Notes: generated by a model not told the origin, from the sequence alone. Positions 12,901 to 25,600 are shown, counted from the first letter of the stretch. The stretch: 64,000 nt of DNA from Parascedosporium putredinis (GCA_949357655.1 CASHTG010000002.1:1302001-1366000); one strand, 5' to 3'. A program made the numbers and translations.

Positions 12901-13874
12901 CGGGACTCGTGGCTTCCTGTCTTCATCTCGCCGCCTCCCTGTTCCTCGGCCCCTACATCCGGCAGTGTGGAGAAAATCGTCTATCCCCCATCATATATAT
13001 ATGAAAGGGCAATAGAACCACTACCACATCACCATGCTGCATCGAGGAACACCTGCTCCAAGAGTGCTTCGTTTACGTCAACGTGTGTGAAGATCCTGAT
13101 CTCCGTGACCATGACGAGGATGTGATTGCTGGATCGGCGTCACCCTTTGCCCGCGACTACCACACAAACTTTCTCGCGGGATGCACCGAATACTTCTCTC
13201 CTTCTCTTCGATCTTGGCAAGAGTGTAGACGGGAAATGGCTGTACCTGAGAAAGAGGGACACGGGCAAAGTGTCCCATTTCTTCCGCCTCGACTATATAG
13301 GCAGTTTACCATTTCTACAAGTACCCCAATCTATGGCAATCTTCCGCATACCCTTTCCGGGATTGCGACTAATACGTGCCGGTCTATTGGGCGTCTCTTT
13401 AAAGATCGGCGACTTTGCCGAGAAACCTAGCGCAAAGCTCGGGACCCACCCCGTCCGTAATTTACTGTCGTCACCAGGTGAGAGCCGAACGACACCTTGG
13501 AAGAAGAGCTAGCCATGGCTTCGCGGCGACCCTCTCTATGTCCGGCAAGCCCTTTCCCTTTTTCCAGTCCGGAAAGACGCTTCCATGGTTAATACACGTC
13601 GTTGATGTCTAATCCGTGGACAAAGATTGGACAATCCGGAACTCAGGCTTCCTCGCGGCGTTATCGGCATGCCGCATCTCCACCCCTCCCCCAGCTGCTG
13701 GCTCTCCCTCCTCCTCGTCCTCCTCTCGCCCCCGTCCAAGGGCCACCCTGACTGTCTTAAATAGCCCGGTCCCCTCCCTAGGCTGGCTTCGGATGAAGGG
13801 CTAGGAACTTTCAGTCGGGTCCTCTTTACTCATTCTGCCACCAGCTTGCCTCTGTCATTCTCTGTCCCGGAAAT
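9948..13874. other. Long gene-poor interval
   Basis: Nearly 4 kb holds no recognisable gene on either strand. Short open frames are present but have no family motif and no coherent splicing. The part after about 13,600 is presumably the promoter of the AA8-AA12 gene. C/T tracts occur near 10460-10550 and 13680-13740, and a TATATATAT stretch lies near 12995. Confidence 0.5.
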
Positions 13875-16607
13875 ATGCGTTGGTCTTCAGTCATCCTCGG
13901 CGCTACTGCGCTCGCCACTTCGGGTACGTAGCCATACTCCAATTGTCCCCCAAGGATACCATGTCTTTTCTAGGTTTCCACTCGTCGTCCTTTTGCGGTC
14001 CCAGTCGGGCTCTAACAAGTAATCGTTCGTTTTCTTTAGCTATTGCACAGGAAGAGACTTTCCCTTACTGCGATGAGCTGGATCGCTGCTTCCGGGGCCA
14101 CGCCGTTGACGACACCGGCGTCGTCTTTGGCATTGCCACCCCGAAGATTCCTCCGCCGACAACTTCGATGTTATCGTCCAAGTAACGGGTCCTAAGGCTA
14201 GCGCCGGCTGGGTTGGCCTTGGCTGGGGAGGCGGCATGACCTACAACCCCCTCACCATCGTCTGGCCCAATGGCGATGATGTTGTCGTGTCTTCACGAAT
14301 GGCCTTGTAAGTCTTGAACCCTTGCGATGCAGCTCTCTCGACCCCCGGCAAACTATGCTGCGGAGAAGAATAGAGACTAGGGGCGGCGAGCAAGAAGTCC
14401 GCTTGGTGCTCTCTGTGTTCCTGTCTGCTTGATATAAGATTTAGAGCTAACGCTGTCTTTTCCTCCGACTGTCTATAGCGGTTACTTTGTCCCCCGCGTA
14501 CGAAGACGCTACCTACACCGTCCTCCCCGGCACGCACGTCAACGAGACCCACTACCAGGTAACGGCTCTTTGCAAGGGCTGCACCTTCTGGGCTCCCTTC
14601 GACGGCGAGTCTACGAAGCTCAACGGCGACGGCGAAAACTACCTCGCGTTTGCCTACTCCAGCGTCCCCGTCGACGACCCCACCGCCCTGGACTCCACCT
14701 TTGGCATCCATGAGCGCGTCGGCCACTGGATCCACGACTTTGCCGGCTCCAAGTCTGCCGACTTTGCGACTTGGGCGGGTGCCGGCGGCGACGGCGATGC
14801 CGAAACGCCCGCCGAGCCCCCGGCGACCGAGGAGCCTCCCGCCACAGAAGAGCCTCCTGCTACGGAAGAGCCCCCAGCGGAAGGAGAAGAGCCTGCTGAG
14901 GGTGGTGATGGTGAGTCTGCCAGCACCTCGTCAGCGCCAGTGACGGCCACATCAACACCTGCTGACCCAACCTCAACCGCTGGTGAGCAGGAACCGACGG
15001 AGGAGCCCCAACCCGACGTTGCAGCACTCCGCTCCCAACGTCGTGCCCCGGCGTCGCTGATCCAGCCTTCCTCTGGTCACAGCTGAGGGCTGGAATATTG
15101 TCAAGATCTCCGGTGAGGTCGTCCGTCCTCGCGCGGTAGTGGTGGATAGCAACGGCAACCTTCTTGTTCTCGAAGCCGGACGGGGATTGTCTGTTCTTAC
15201 ACTGGGCGAGGATGGCTGTATATCTACATCAAAGCTGGTTATAGACAATGGTCAACTTAATCACGGTCTGAGCATCACGCCGGATGGCGCCAAGATTTAC
15301 GTCAGCTCCATGACTACGGCTTGGGAGTACAGCTACGATGCCGAAACCCAAGAGGTCGCGGACCAAAGGGTCGTCGTCAAAGGCATGTACACCGGAGGCC
15401 ATCCCTCTAGGTCTCTGGTTGTCCCTCCCGCCACACCCCACTTGCTTGTGATTCAGCTTGGCTCCAACTCCAACTTTGACATGGAGTCTCTCGACATCAA
15501 GACGGCTCGTGCCAATGTGAAGGTCTTTGACACCGCCGAGGCGCCCGAGGGCGGCTGGGATTGGATCACCGAAGGCTGGGACTTGGGCTACGGTCTTCGT
15601 AACGATATTGCTCTCGTCGTCGACGGCAACAACATGTAAGCATCCATCTAACGTGGCCTGCGCGCCATGCATCCGCCCATGCCCGGGCCTGGGCTGCTGT
15701 TGAGGACATGATCGTATCATATCTTCCGGCGCTCAGGGAAGGGCTCGTAGACCTGTGCCATTACGTGATGTCAAGTGATTTTCCTTCCGGATACAACGTA
15801 GAAACTAACGGCACGATTTTTGCCTCCGATAATAGGGTTTGGGGTATTGAAAACAGCGCCGACAACTTGGGCCGCACCGCCGAAGGAACCACAACTGATG
15901 TCCACATTGATAACCCTGCCGAGGAGCTGAACCTCCGTAAGCCTCATCTTTCCTCCTGTTTCTTCTTCCTCCCCTTAGGGCTTCAAAATGGAAGGAAAAG
16001 GGTGTCGTTGATGTCGAGGGGCCTTTCCCTAGCGCCCTCATATTCAATGTGTGGAAAATCGGAACGTATCGCTAACACTGCCACATCTAGTCGGTGACCC
16101 ATCCAAGCCCAACACCGATTGGTATGGCTACCCCATCTGCTTCACCATTGGTGAACCGGAAGTGTTCGTCGATAAGACCTTCAAGGTTGGCGACCAGTTC
16201 GTCCTCTCTCCCAACACCACATATGACGACGCCAGCTGCGGTGAGAGCATCCCCCTCGTCTGTCTATCCAAGCCCACAGCGCCCCCATCGACGGAGCTTT
16301 CGACGAGGACTTCTCCAACATGTACGTCACCCTACACGGTAGTTGGAACCGCGCCCCCGCTACTGGATACAAGGTTGTCCAGATTGCGTATCACCAGCTT
16401 GAGGACGGCACCTACGACCCCGTTGCTAGCCCCGATACCCACCTCCCTTACGTTGATATTGTCTGGAACGACAACGTGGACGCCTGTTCGGGCAACACTT
16501 GTCTGAGGCCCTCCGGTATTACTTTTGACAAGGCATACTCGAGGATCTTCGTTGCGAGCGATAACGCTTCCAACGGTGAACTGTTCATCCTTTACAAGAC
16601 CGAGTAG
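13875..16607 (+). CDS. Secreted AA8-AA12 haemoquinoprotein (PQQ-dependent sugar dehydrogenase type)
   Basis: Two-domain extracellular oxidoreductase. An N-terminal cytochrome b domain (CAZy AA8, as in cellobiose dehydrogenase) is followed by a PQQ-dependent six-bladed propeller dehydrogenase (AA12, sorbosone/pyranose dehydrogenase type). Five exons: 13875-13923, 14040-14306, 14479-15635, 15836-15936 and 16091-16607. The signal peptide ends near ATSAIAQ. The AA8 part shows GWVGLGWGGGMTYNP, whose Met (about residue 83) is the expected haem ligand, and a His-rich segment GHWIHDFAG. A PATEEP repeat linker around 14810-14890 joins the domains. AA12 motifs include NGNLLVLEAGRG, LNHGLSITPDGAKIYVS, DWYGYPICFTIG and LHGSWNRAPATGYKV. 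Four small frame defects (near 14150, the C run at 14491-14495, 15010-15085 and about 16245) must be corrected. All exon phases then close at about 696 aa. No CBM1 is present. Likely role: feeding electrons to LPMOs during lignocellulose attack (family knowledge plus inference). Confidence 0.85.
14816..14890 (+). repeat. Linker tandem repeat (PPATEE units) in the AA8-AA12 gene
   Basis: Imperfect 18-bp units encode PPATEE about four times, then PPAEGEEPAEG. It is an acidic, Pro/Thr-rich flexible linker between the cytochrome and dehydrogenase domains, and probably O-glycosylated (inference). Confidence 0.85.
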
Positions 16608-17418
16608 GGGAGTGCCTCGGGTATGTAAAAGTGTAGCGTGACGTTTGAAATCTTTGAGCAAGTCTGTTCTTTTCTCTTCTGTTTTTCTTTTTCTTCTTGA
16701 AGCAGAGCACGACCTATTGGCCATGTAAGGAAAACCGGGAGCTTTATGTGTACATATCTATTTCTTATTTCAGTCTCTGCGTGCAATATATCCGCGATGA
16801 TCCATCAAGTCTCATGAGTGAGAACTGGCTTCCTTTGATACGGCTTTGAAGCGAAAGAAGAAGGGGAAGTCAGGAAAACAGGGACCTTTTGAAATTTGGG
16901 CAGATTGGCGTGTTGAAACCAGATACTCTAGATTCAATAGATCAATCTATTCCATGATCTTCACGAAATTGATCCTTAAATACCGAGGTATACAGGATCA
17001 ACTACATACTGTACATGTAGTATCAAATTGACCCCAAAAGCCAATTACAGTGGTCTGGTCCTTTAGCTCCAGTTGGACGGACTGCTTTATAGAGAGGTGC
17101 CGTCTCCTGGCTGGCCACTGAATAATAGGCGGCCCCATGCGAACATCACGTGAAGCAGCCCCTGAGACTCGGGACCGCTGTAGGCCCGTTGAAGCACTTG
17201 AGGATCTGCAAGCTGCCTATTGGACTGGACGGTGAGCCACCAGAATGGTCCACTTGAGCTTCCTCACTGCCCCACCAAACAAAAAAGAAGCCGGAATCCT
17301 CAACGTCGACCGCCACCAGCTCTCATCCGTACTTGCAGCCTTGGTAGCTGGCGCGCGCATCAATCGACTCCATACCCTCCAAGCTCCCTAGAAGCCTCAA
17401 GGCAACGAACCTACAGCT
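16608..17418. other. Intergenic, AA8-AA12 3' side and arp6 promoter
   Basis: No gene is supported. One TACATGTA palindrome lies at 17012-17019. The last 200 bases are presumably the arp6 promoter and leader. Confidence 0.5.
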
Positions 17419-18887
17419 ATGGCAGGTGGCCGGAAGACCAAATCTTCCGGCCCCGCGCCGCCCTCGAAGACCCTCGTCATCGACAATGGGGCATACACGA
17501 TGAAGGCTGGCTTCGCGGCGCCGTCTTCAGGCGATACATCCTCCTCCGAAACTCCTAGTCAAGAACCCCGGATAATACCAAACTGCATTGCGCGCGACCG
17601 GCATAAGAAGGTCTATGTCGCGACAGAGCTTTCCGATTGCCGTGACTTTGGCGAGATGCAGTTCCGACGGCCCGTGGAGAAGGGCTTTATCGTCAGCTGG
17701 GAGGCACAAAGGAGATTTGGGACGCAGAGATATTAGATGGGAAGAGAGGGTTGGGGTGTGACCCTTCTGACACGAGATTGATCTTGACCGAGCCTCCTGG
17801 TGGGTTACCGTCGCTGCAAGCGAACTGCGACCAGATGGTTTTCGAAGAATTTCAGTTCGCGAGCTACTATAGGGCTATAGGTATGTGGTAGGAGTGTCCC
17901 GTGTGCTGGAGATTTCCCGTCAGTGGGAAGCTAACGAGAAACGGCGACCTCGCAATAGGACCTTGCCTGAACGCGTACAATGACATACAGTCTTATTTCG
18001 GAACCGCACACGACCTGACGGCGAACCAGCACGGCCCCGCCGAAGTCATGCTCCTCGTAGACTCCGGATACTCCCACACGATCGTGACGCCGCTTCTTCG
18101 CGGACGACCGCTCCACTCAGCCGTCCGCCGCCTGGACATAGGGGGCAAGTTCCTGACCAATTACCTCACGCGCCTGTTATCACTTCGTCACTTCGACATG
18201 CGCAACGACACATATATAGTTAATGAGATCAAGGAGACGGCATGCTACGTCTCGCACGACTTTGCCGGCGATATCCAGAAAAGCTGGAAGGGTGCTCGTG
18301 GTGATAGCGCAGCGCGCGGGGCTTACGCGCGAGGCAGTGAGGGGATTGCCAAAGACTACGTACTTCCCGATTTCCATGGGCGGCCCAAGGGCCTGATGAG
18401 AGATTACGATCCCGCGAGCCACACCAAGTCGAGGAAGCTTGCGCTCGGAGCTGCCGGCGACACCGCGGGCGTCAACGAGGACGTCATCACTCTCCGCAAT
18501 GAGAGGTTTACCGTGCCCGAACTGCTCTTCAGCCCGATGGACGCAGGTCTTAAGCAGCCAGGTCTGGCTGGCGTCGTGATGCAGTCGGTATCATCACTTC
18601 CTACAGGGCTCTGGCCGGGGCTTCTAGCCAACATGGTCGTCGTGGGCGGTAACGCGCTCTTTCCGGGGTTTAGAGAACGTCTCCAACGTGAGGTGGCTGC
18701 ACTAGCCCCCGACGATTGCACTGTTAGGGTTGCAGTCCCGGATGACCCGATTACAGCAACATGGAAGGGAGCGACCAGGTTAGCACAGCACGAGAGCGTG
18801 GGTAAGCTGTGTGTCACAAAGGCGGAGTATGAGGAGCACGGCGCTGCGTGGGTCGCCCGAAAGTTTGCAGCTGGCTTGCCCATATGA
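17419..18887 (+). CDS. arp6: Actin-related protein 6 (SWR1 complex)
   Basis: Nuclear actin-related protein Arp6, a subunit of the SWR1 remodeller that exchanges H2A.Z into nucleosomes. Two exons, 17419-17880 and 17959-18887, with a GTATGT...AATAG intron. The actin-fold phosphate loop is visible as TLVIDNGAYTMKAGFA. ILTEPPGGLPSLQANCDQMVFEEF and LLVDSGYSHTIVTP (second nucleotide loop) follow, then GGKFLTNYLTRLLSLRHFDM and VVVGGNALFPGFRERL, all in Arp6 order. The C-terminus ends VTKAEYEEHGAAWVARKF, as in other fungal Arp6 proteins. One A is missing from the run 17708-17710 (inside the EAQKEIWD block). Restoring it gives 463 aa, close to the 438 aa of yeast Arp6, and both exons close in phase. 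It is convergent with the F-box gene. Confidence 0.92.
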
Positions 18888-20680
18888 AGAAGCGGCTGTT
18901 TAAGTCACAGAAATCTCCAGGAGGGCACAGTTGGGACGGGCCTCGTTCTCTTTGACCCTCCTAGAATACTGTAGCCTACCACCATCCCCCTTCCCCCTTC
19001 CTTGACCTCTGGCCCGGAGGCTACGTTCTCAGAGCCTGTGGTGCGCTCAAGGACCGCCATTCCGAATCGCCAGCTTGATTCGTCACAGAATTTTGCTACC
19101 GCCTCTCCACTTTTTCTGAGGCCCATTGCGGTCGGATCGCTCGGGGTCACGCTCACATGGGCTCGCCATCTTCCTCGATCTCTTCCCCCTCTCTGACACC
19201 CTCTTAAATGTATCGACCCGTGTCCTATGAAAGAGGGAAAAGTGGAGGGTTCGTGGGGCAGCGGCGTGGGGGTGTGGGTGTGGGGCGGAGTGGGGGCGTG
19301 GGCGTGGGTGGAAACGGCAAGTGCGCCTCGACTTTCCTGTTCACACTGGTGCGGTTCAAACTGGGTGTAATTTGTTGCCCGGAGCCAAATGTGCCGTGGG
19401 AGGAAACAAAGGGGCGACGCGATGGTGGAGTCGTCCTTGTCTCTAATGATGTTAGAGAATGGCGTTGAGGAGAGAGGCGATCTGAATATCGGTCCCTGAA
19501 AATGGGATGGGATGTAATTGGGGCGGCTCACGATACTATCCTTGTTCTCATTCGTGCATCCGAGAGGATCACTCACTGAGGTATACTGGGGATAGAACTT
19601 GAGAAGACATGCTGGATGGATGCCGCACACATTCGAGTCAGGATGGCATTGGCATCGAAGGGTTGCACAGGCGCGCAACGCGATCGTAAGCATGGAAGAC
19701 GGCGACACCTCTAGGGCGGGCCGTAGTATCCAAGCAATTATTAATAAAACTTTGATGATTATCCTTGTCCACAAGATGCAGTGCATAGATAGAGTAAGAG
19801 AGTAGTATATTGTGAGCTTTGAAGGCTATCTCTAGTCTACTTGATGAGGGGAGAAAGTATTCGAATTGAGTATTTAAAGGTTTCAAATGGGGAGAACGAG
19901 GCAACGCAGCGCGTAGAATTCAGCTCGAGGGCTTGGCCCAAAGCTGAATGTAGAGAGAATTCTTTCTCCGCGCCGAGTTCTGTGCATTCGGGCCAATTTT
20001 TGTTTTTCTAGGAGTGGTGAGATATCTACCGCGATAGGGGTATCGTGGCGAACTAAGATGAGTCGCATGCGTCTCATTTAGTTTTTTCCTTTGTCAAGTT
20101 GGGTTGCTCTTGGACTGAAGCGAAAAGGGGAAAGACGAAGCGACGTGGATGGAAAGTGCTTTGGACTTCTCCGAGAGTGGGGTGGTGGGAGCTGGAGACA
20201 AAGGATCCATCCCAGTTCTTCCGAATCTGTTATGTGTCGTCCCCACCGCCCACCGTCCACATGTCCATGCCCATGCCAATTGATGACTCTTCGCTCTCTG
20301 CCTTTTGCCCGTTCCTTCGACTTTAGTTCAGATTCGCAATGTGCAGAAATGCAGCTAGCTCCGGGCGGCAAGGCACCTAAGTCCGTCTCTGGGAAAGGTT
20401 CGTTCTCGCGCGCGGCGCTCACCAATCGAATTTTGGTTGCGCATCCACGTAAGCCAGGCTTGCTTGCTCTTGGTTTTGCAGCCGGGCATCTGCTGCGGGT
20501 GCTGGGGGATCGCTCGCGGAGGAGCGTTCTGCGCGGTGACCATCTGGCGTCGGCGCTGCGAACACCCTAGAAGAGTTGGGTCTCGGGTTAGCGTCATTTC
20601 AATAGTACAGGGTCCCTCACAACGCTGCGCAGGAAGGGGGCGCGGAGCGTGGCGTGGCGCGTGGTACCAGCACAAGCCGC
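18888..20680. other. Intergenic, no gene supported
   Basis: It lies between the convergent arp6 and F-box genes. A low-complexity G/T-rich stretch sits at about 19261-19312. Open frames on the minus strand are composition-driven and show no family motif. Confidence 0.45.
19261..19312 (+). repeat. Low-complexity GGGTGTG/GGGCGTG stretch
   Basis: A run of imperfect GGGTGTGG and GGGCGTGG units on the plus strand. The complement is CA-rich and gives only Pro/His/Thr low-complexity translation. It is simple sequence with no assigned role. Confidence 0.75.
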
Positions 20681-22609
20681 TCATCTTAGCTTACAATCGC
20701 ACTGAGGAAGTCGGTGGGTTAGTCCTGAACGATTCTTTTCTCCATGTACGAGGGTCTGGCACAAATGGATCTGGATAGGGCTTACAAGAGTTGGGCTAGA
20801 GCCCTCATGATGAACAATACAGTAACCTCCGCCGCAACCGGTGCAGGTCTTCTGGGTTCGGCCGATGCAACTATTACACTACACAGGCAGCATCTTGTCA
20901 GTCTAGGGCACGGAAAGAGGCGGGCCACTACGCAGAAAGGACTCACGTTGAAACCGCACTCAAAACAGCTCCGTTGAAACTGATGGGAAGATAAGAGTTA
21001 GCCGGGAGCACGCAAATCTTGAGCTAAATCAACTGTTCCAAGGGGAGGGCGAGTCCGGGTGCATCGCTGCGCTCAACGGACGGGCATACAATTACGGCGA
21101 AGAAGAAAGGGGTGTGCACGTTCTTGTGTTGCCCGCCCAGTTGTTGAAAGAAGATACATCACCGATGTACACGGGGCAGTGAGTGAGCGGCTGAGGAGGC
21201 GCGAAACTATGAACCTTTGTGTGCAACAGTTCATAGGGTGTGGGCTGTACACCTCTCGTTCTCGTTTTCCCTTTCTTTTCGTTCATCTCACTGCTCCGTG
21301 GCACCGCGCGGAGGAGAGTGCCGTTCCATGCAGCCGGGGCAGAGTCCGTTCCATACCTTTTTTCAGAAGCTTGGGATTCGTCGAGAGCGTGAAGGCCTGG
21401 CTGAGGCGGCGTGTAGCACTTCTCGCACCACCACTGGTTGCAGGTGCGGCAGTGACGGTCGTTCAGGCATGGCCCGCAGCGGGCGACAAAGAGGGAACCG
21501 CTGCTCCAGCCAAGGTTGCCGTAGGGCGCGTAGCAGCGGCGAGCGACGACGCGAGGAGCGGAACGTCCGGGAGAAGTGGGAGCGACGTTTTGTCGGGGTG
21601 TCGTCGTACGTCGTCAAAGCCTCGGGAGCTGAACCGCAGCCAGCACAACCCGAAAGCGCGTACGAGGCAACGGTCCACTGCGAACCCGGTTGGGTAGGGA
21701 CGCTACCATACGCGGGGAATTCATGTGGCAGGGTGCGGTGCAGAGCGGGGCGTCAAAGGAGATGACGCCCTGGCAGTCGATGAGCGTTTCGGCCCATTCC
21801 GACGACAGTTCCTGATCGATAACCCTGCCCTTTCGGACATACCACAGGTCGCCGCTCGCGCCGACTTCTTCCCCGATCTGGGACTCAGTCGGCTTGCTGG
21901 TGAAGATGTAAAGGCCGCGCAGCCTCGGGGAGTTCGCCGGGCGTGATGGCCGGCACGCATATTTCAGCGCCTTCCGAAGGCTCCGCTCGTTGAGGTTCTT
22001 CGCGCCCCGAAGGGAGAGGATGCGCACGTTGAATTTGGGATCGTTGAGAAGCTCGTGGCAGAGATCGGCCGTCACCGACAACCCGTCAAGCACGAGAGTC
22101 TGAACATCCCTCAAGAGGTGCCGGCGCTGAAGGGTCGAGAAGATGCCGCGCAGGGGGCCCGAATAGAAACTAAACGACGCGCGAAAAAGACACCCCGGCA
22201 AGTTAGAACACGTATGACTGATGCGAATACAGGAGCGGGTGGCGATGGACCTCCTCGGACGAGACCTCTTCTAATCTTCCAACTTGCACCTCCATATGGG
22301 GGCGACCTACTCATCTTCAGTGACATTTTCATCGACCTGGGTATTGCGCCATACTTCGCCGCCGTTATCGATAGCGGAGATGCTAAACTGAGCAACGCTA
22401 ACGCGGGTTAAATCCAAGTAGCGGAAAACTCCAGGGGAGTGCTGGATCAGGTTATGGAAGGCTTTACAGGTGGCACCGAGCGCAAGTCTATCTCGGGCCG
22501 AGAGAAAAGGAGAGGTGTGTTGAAGGACGAGGTGATTGGAGAGGAGGTCGAAGAGGGATTGTTTCCGGAGAATATCGCGCGCGGTAGGGTCGTGTACGAC
22601 GATACTCAT
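20681..22609 (-). CDS. F-box protein with C-terminal Cys-rich zinc-binding region
   Basis: Putative SCF ubiquitin-ligase substrate adaptor. Exon 1 (22609-22311) carries the F-box-like helix LSARDRLALGATCKAFHNLI. The intron 22170-22310 (donor GTAGGT, acceptor TTTAG) leads to FYSGPLRGIFSTLQRRHLLRD and an LRR-like VQTLVLDGLS...NVRILSLRGAKNLNERSL. The C-terminal half has GCAGCGSAPE, RCGPCLNDRHCRTCNQWWCEKC, LCPGCMER, and after an acceptor near 20970, SCFECGF. Intron 20879-20946 then gives CIGRTQKTCTGCGGGYCIVHHEG. A last intron (20702-20785) leads to CDCKLR and a stop at 20681. The closely spaced CxxC pairs suggest zinc binding. At least three single-base losses are needed, and the segment 20970-21330 (perhaps another intron) is not resolved. 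The family call is good; the exact model is provisional. Confidence 0.72.
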
Positions 22610-25600
22610 GTTACTCCTCACGAGCCCCTTCTAAATCGACGATTCTTATGAGATGAAGGGAGAGCCTCGCGGCGGGCTAAGACGCCACGCGACAACGGGT
22701 GTCGCGGAAAGGAAGGGAGAGGAAGAAGAAGGGGGAAAAAGGTCGGCGAAGGGTGCTCGGGGAGCGCAGGGAAGCAGTCGTGAGCTCAGCGAGTCGGCGT
22801 CCAAGTTGGGCGAGTGGAGCGACGCTCGTCGTCAGTGGTGGGTCTAAGTGAACACAGCTTGGAGTAAAGCGCCAGTCCTAAAAGTCGAGTCTTGAGGTTG
22901 TCGTTTGCAAAGAGAAAAGTGACAAATGTGTTCAAAATGACATTTTTGGGGGATCGATCGTTCTTAGAAATAGGGTAATAGCTAGATGTTGCTTGATGAA
23001 TGAGACGAGGGAAGGGAGGAGATGAACCAGAGACGGAGGTCAGGGGAAAGTATGTCATTATCAAATACGTAAATCAGGCAAATGGGCCAGCTCGGCGCCT
23101 TGAGCGCCCTTTGACCCTTTTGGCGGCTTGCTTGGGGGTCCCCTTGAAATCTACATGTCATGGATGGTAGATGGATCAATCAAACCGGGCAAGGGTACAT
23201 GATACTTTTCGCCAGTTCAACATTGAGCAAATGAAGACGTCTGCATGAGCGGCTGTTACTCCATACCTCCAAGTCCGGGGGACAACAAGCACATAGGTCG
23301 CCATTCTCATTGGGCGGCCCTCTCACGAAGGAAAAAATCAGCAAGATCAAATGCACGATCCCGCCCCAAGAAAAGAGATATTGCGATAAGAGTCGAGGAC
23401 AACGGAAAGAAAGGAGACGCAACTCTACAGACCACGTTTCACCCATGGTCGCGGAGTACATCTTTGGGAGGTGCACTGTGTAGAAGAGCGGAACATAGAG
23501 TCTATGGATGATAAATAGTATTAAGAACAGGTCTGAGAACAATCTGGGGGAGCAGAGCGCGTCGAAAGGCCCGACAGCCTGGAGGCGAGCTGGATCAACA
23601 GTCCATGCTTCCATGTCCACAATTGTGGGTCCTAATTCGATGTGGTGTCAACCTCGATTGTTCAATCTGGCCTGGATTCCCTTGGCTCTGACAAGGTGAA
23701 TCTGGGTGGTGGGCCGGAAGAGTACGAGACACGAAACCACAGCTCCCAGGCCCAACGGTCATAGGTGGGATATAGGTCCTTGCCTCTTCAGCGACTAGCT
23801 CTTCAAGTGCAGGGCGTCCCCCATCGATGACGGTGTCTAATTAGTCGTGGTCCAATGGCCATCTGAAGTGGCCTCATTAGCGGCGGAAGTGGTGGCTCGC
23901 GGGCCGACAGCGAGCAGGGGGTGGGTTTGGGCCCTCTCGAGGCGAGCCACTCTTGGAGTTTTGATAGTGTCATGGAATTGATAGATTTGAACCTCAGATT
24001 AGCGGATTGGCATTTTACCCAGATTTCTTCAACCCCCTCTAGCACCACCGCTGGCAAAACTCTGCAAATCCCACGGGATCGGCCAGCTCGTCTGCATCAA
24101 GTGACCCCGACATGTCTAACCCCCATCTCCTCTTTCTCCATTTGAACAAGACCCGTTGCAGGCCATCTCTCTCGCCGGACACTCCAAGCCCGGGTGAGAG
24201 CATGCGCTTCTTGGCAACAAGATCTCAAAAGATTGGGGGCTCCTGCACTCGTAAATTCCGACGCCGTTGGTGCTTCTCACCGCCGCCCGTCGTCGATCTG
24301 TTGATAAAAATGGCTGAATAGATGAGGTCGATGGCATAATCCTGCTCTTGCTACTGCACTTCTGCCTCCCTTTTCCCCCTTTTCTTTTTCATCCGCTCAA
24401 CAACTGGTCCAGCCCGTGTGAGTGGAGAGCGAATTTGATCAATCTTGAAACTTGATCGAGCGCAGTCTTTAAAAGCCACGGTATGGCTTGCTTTTTGCAT
24501 TGCGTCCGAGGGGACAGCGAAGGACAGCGAAGTGCGCAGCGAAACAACCCCTCCTTCTCACAACGCACGCTTAATATGGTGGTTCGCATCTGCAGCTGAA
24601 GGCTTCCGCAATCTCTAATGCGCTTTCCCACAATTAGATAGACACAGCATGGCCAGCCCGTTCTACGGACAGGTCGCATTACACAGCCTTTCTTAGTGAT
24701 GCCTCTAATAGAGCGCTGAAGGCCAGGATAGGGATCGATCCCGACATTGCTGGGATGGCCGTAAAGATGCGTTTCGTGCTGTATCTACATTTCAACAGTG
24801 ACACCAACCTCCATACGTCTATGCGTAAAAAGTGGGAGGCGAAAAATCCGTGAGGTTTGTGGAGGTGTGGCCGGCCGTTATCTGACGCGGCCTTGCAGGA
24901 AAGCGCAGAGGCTGATGTTGGGAGACTATTGCGGGGTTTGCTCAGTTCAAATTGCTCAGTGCTCCGTGGCGCTCGCCATTCACCCCAATAAAGGGAGCAC
25001 GAGCACTGCAAGGCCTGGCCAGCCAGTGAGTGTTCAATGGTGCAATTGCGCAACATCAGCGGTGGTCCCATTCACTGAGAAAGGGAATTTGATCTTGATT
25101 GGTTGATAAGGGCAAGCCAGCGGCCAGCAAGCTGAGCTAAGCTCTCATGCTATTACTGACGTCAACCAACTTGTGAGGAAGGGAAGGAGTCGCCATGCAG
25201 TGCCCGACAACCCCGCCGATGTTCACCCGACTTTCCATACGGTCTCGATGCAGTAGGTTGAGGGGTTCACATCTTGAACGATTTAAAACAGAGGGCGCCT
25301 ACTTTCAGCCATTCTATTTGCCCTACATCTCTCGAATCTAAGCGGCGCCGTCGGCGCTCCTCTCAAGTCGAGCATACCACAGCTCGTTGGGCGGCCAGGT
25401 TCGAGAGTCTTCGACGCCGTCAGGGATCGAAGCAGAAAGAATTCTTTGCTGACATATCGGCCGAATCGCCACGGGCGAATTATGCGCTTAATAGAAGCTG
25501 ATTTTCCTGTCCGCCTCGATGAACCACAGTGACGCCCAACTCTTTGTTCGCCAATTGACACAAGAAAATAAGAGACTTTTTTTTCCACTTCTCCAAAATA

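Noticed and set aside
19205..19470. Gly-rich plus-strand frame over the GGGTGTG stretch
   Set aside because: The glycine richness is only the translation of simple sequence.
23180..23620. 146-aa hydrophobic minus-strand open frame
   Set aside because: It has some membrane-like stretches, but no start context, conserved motif or splicing partner. It lies in the intergenic region upstream of the F-box gene.
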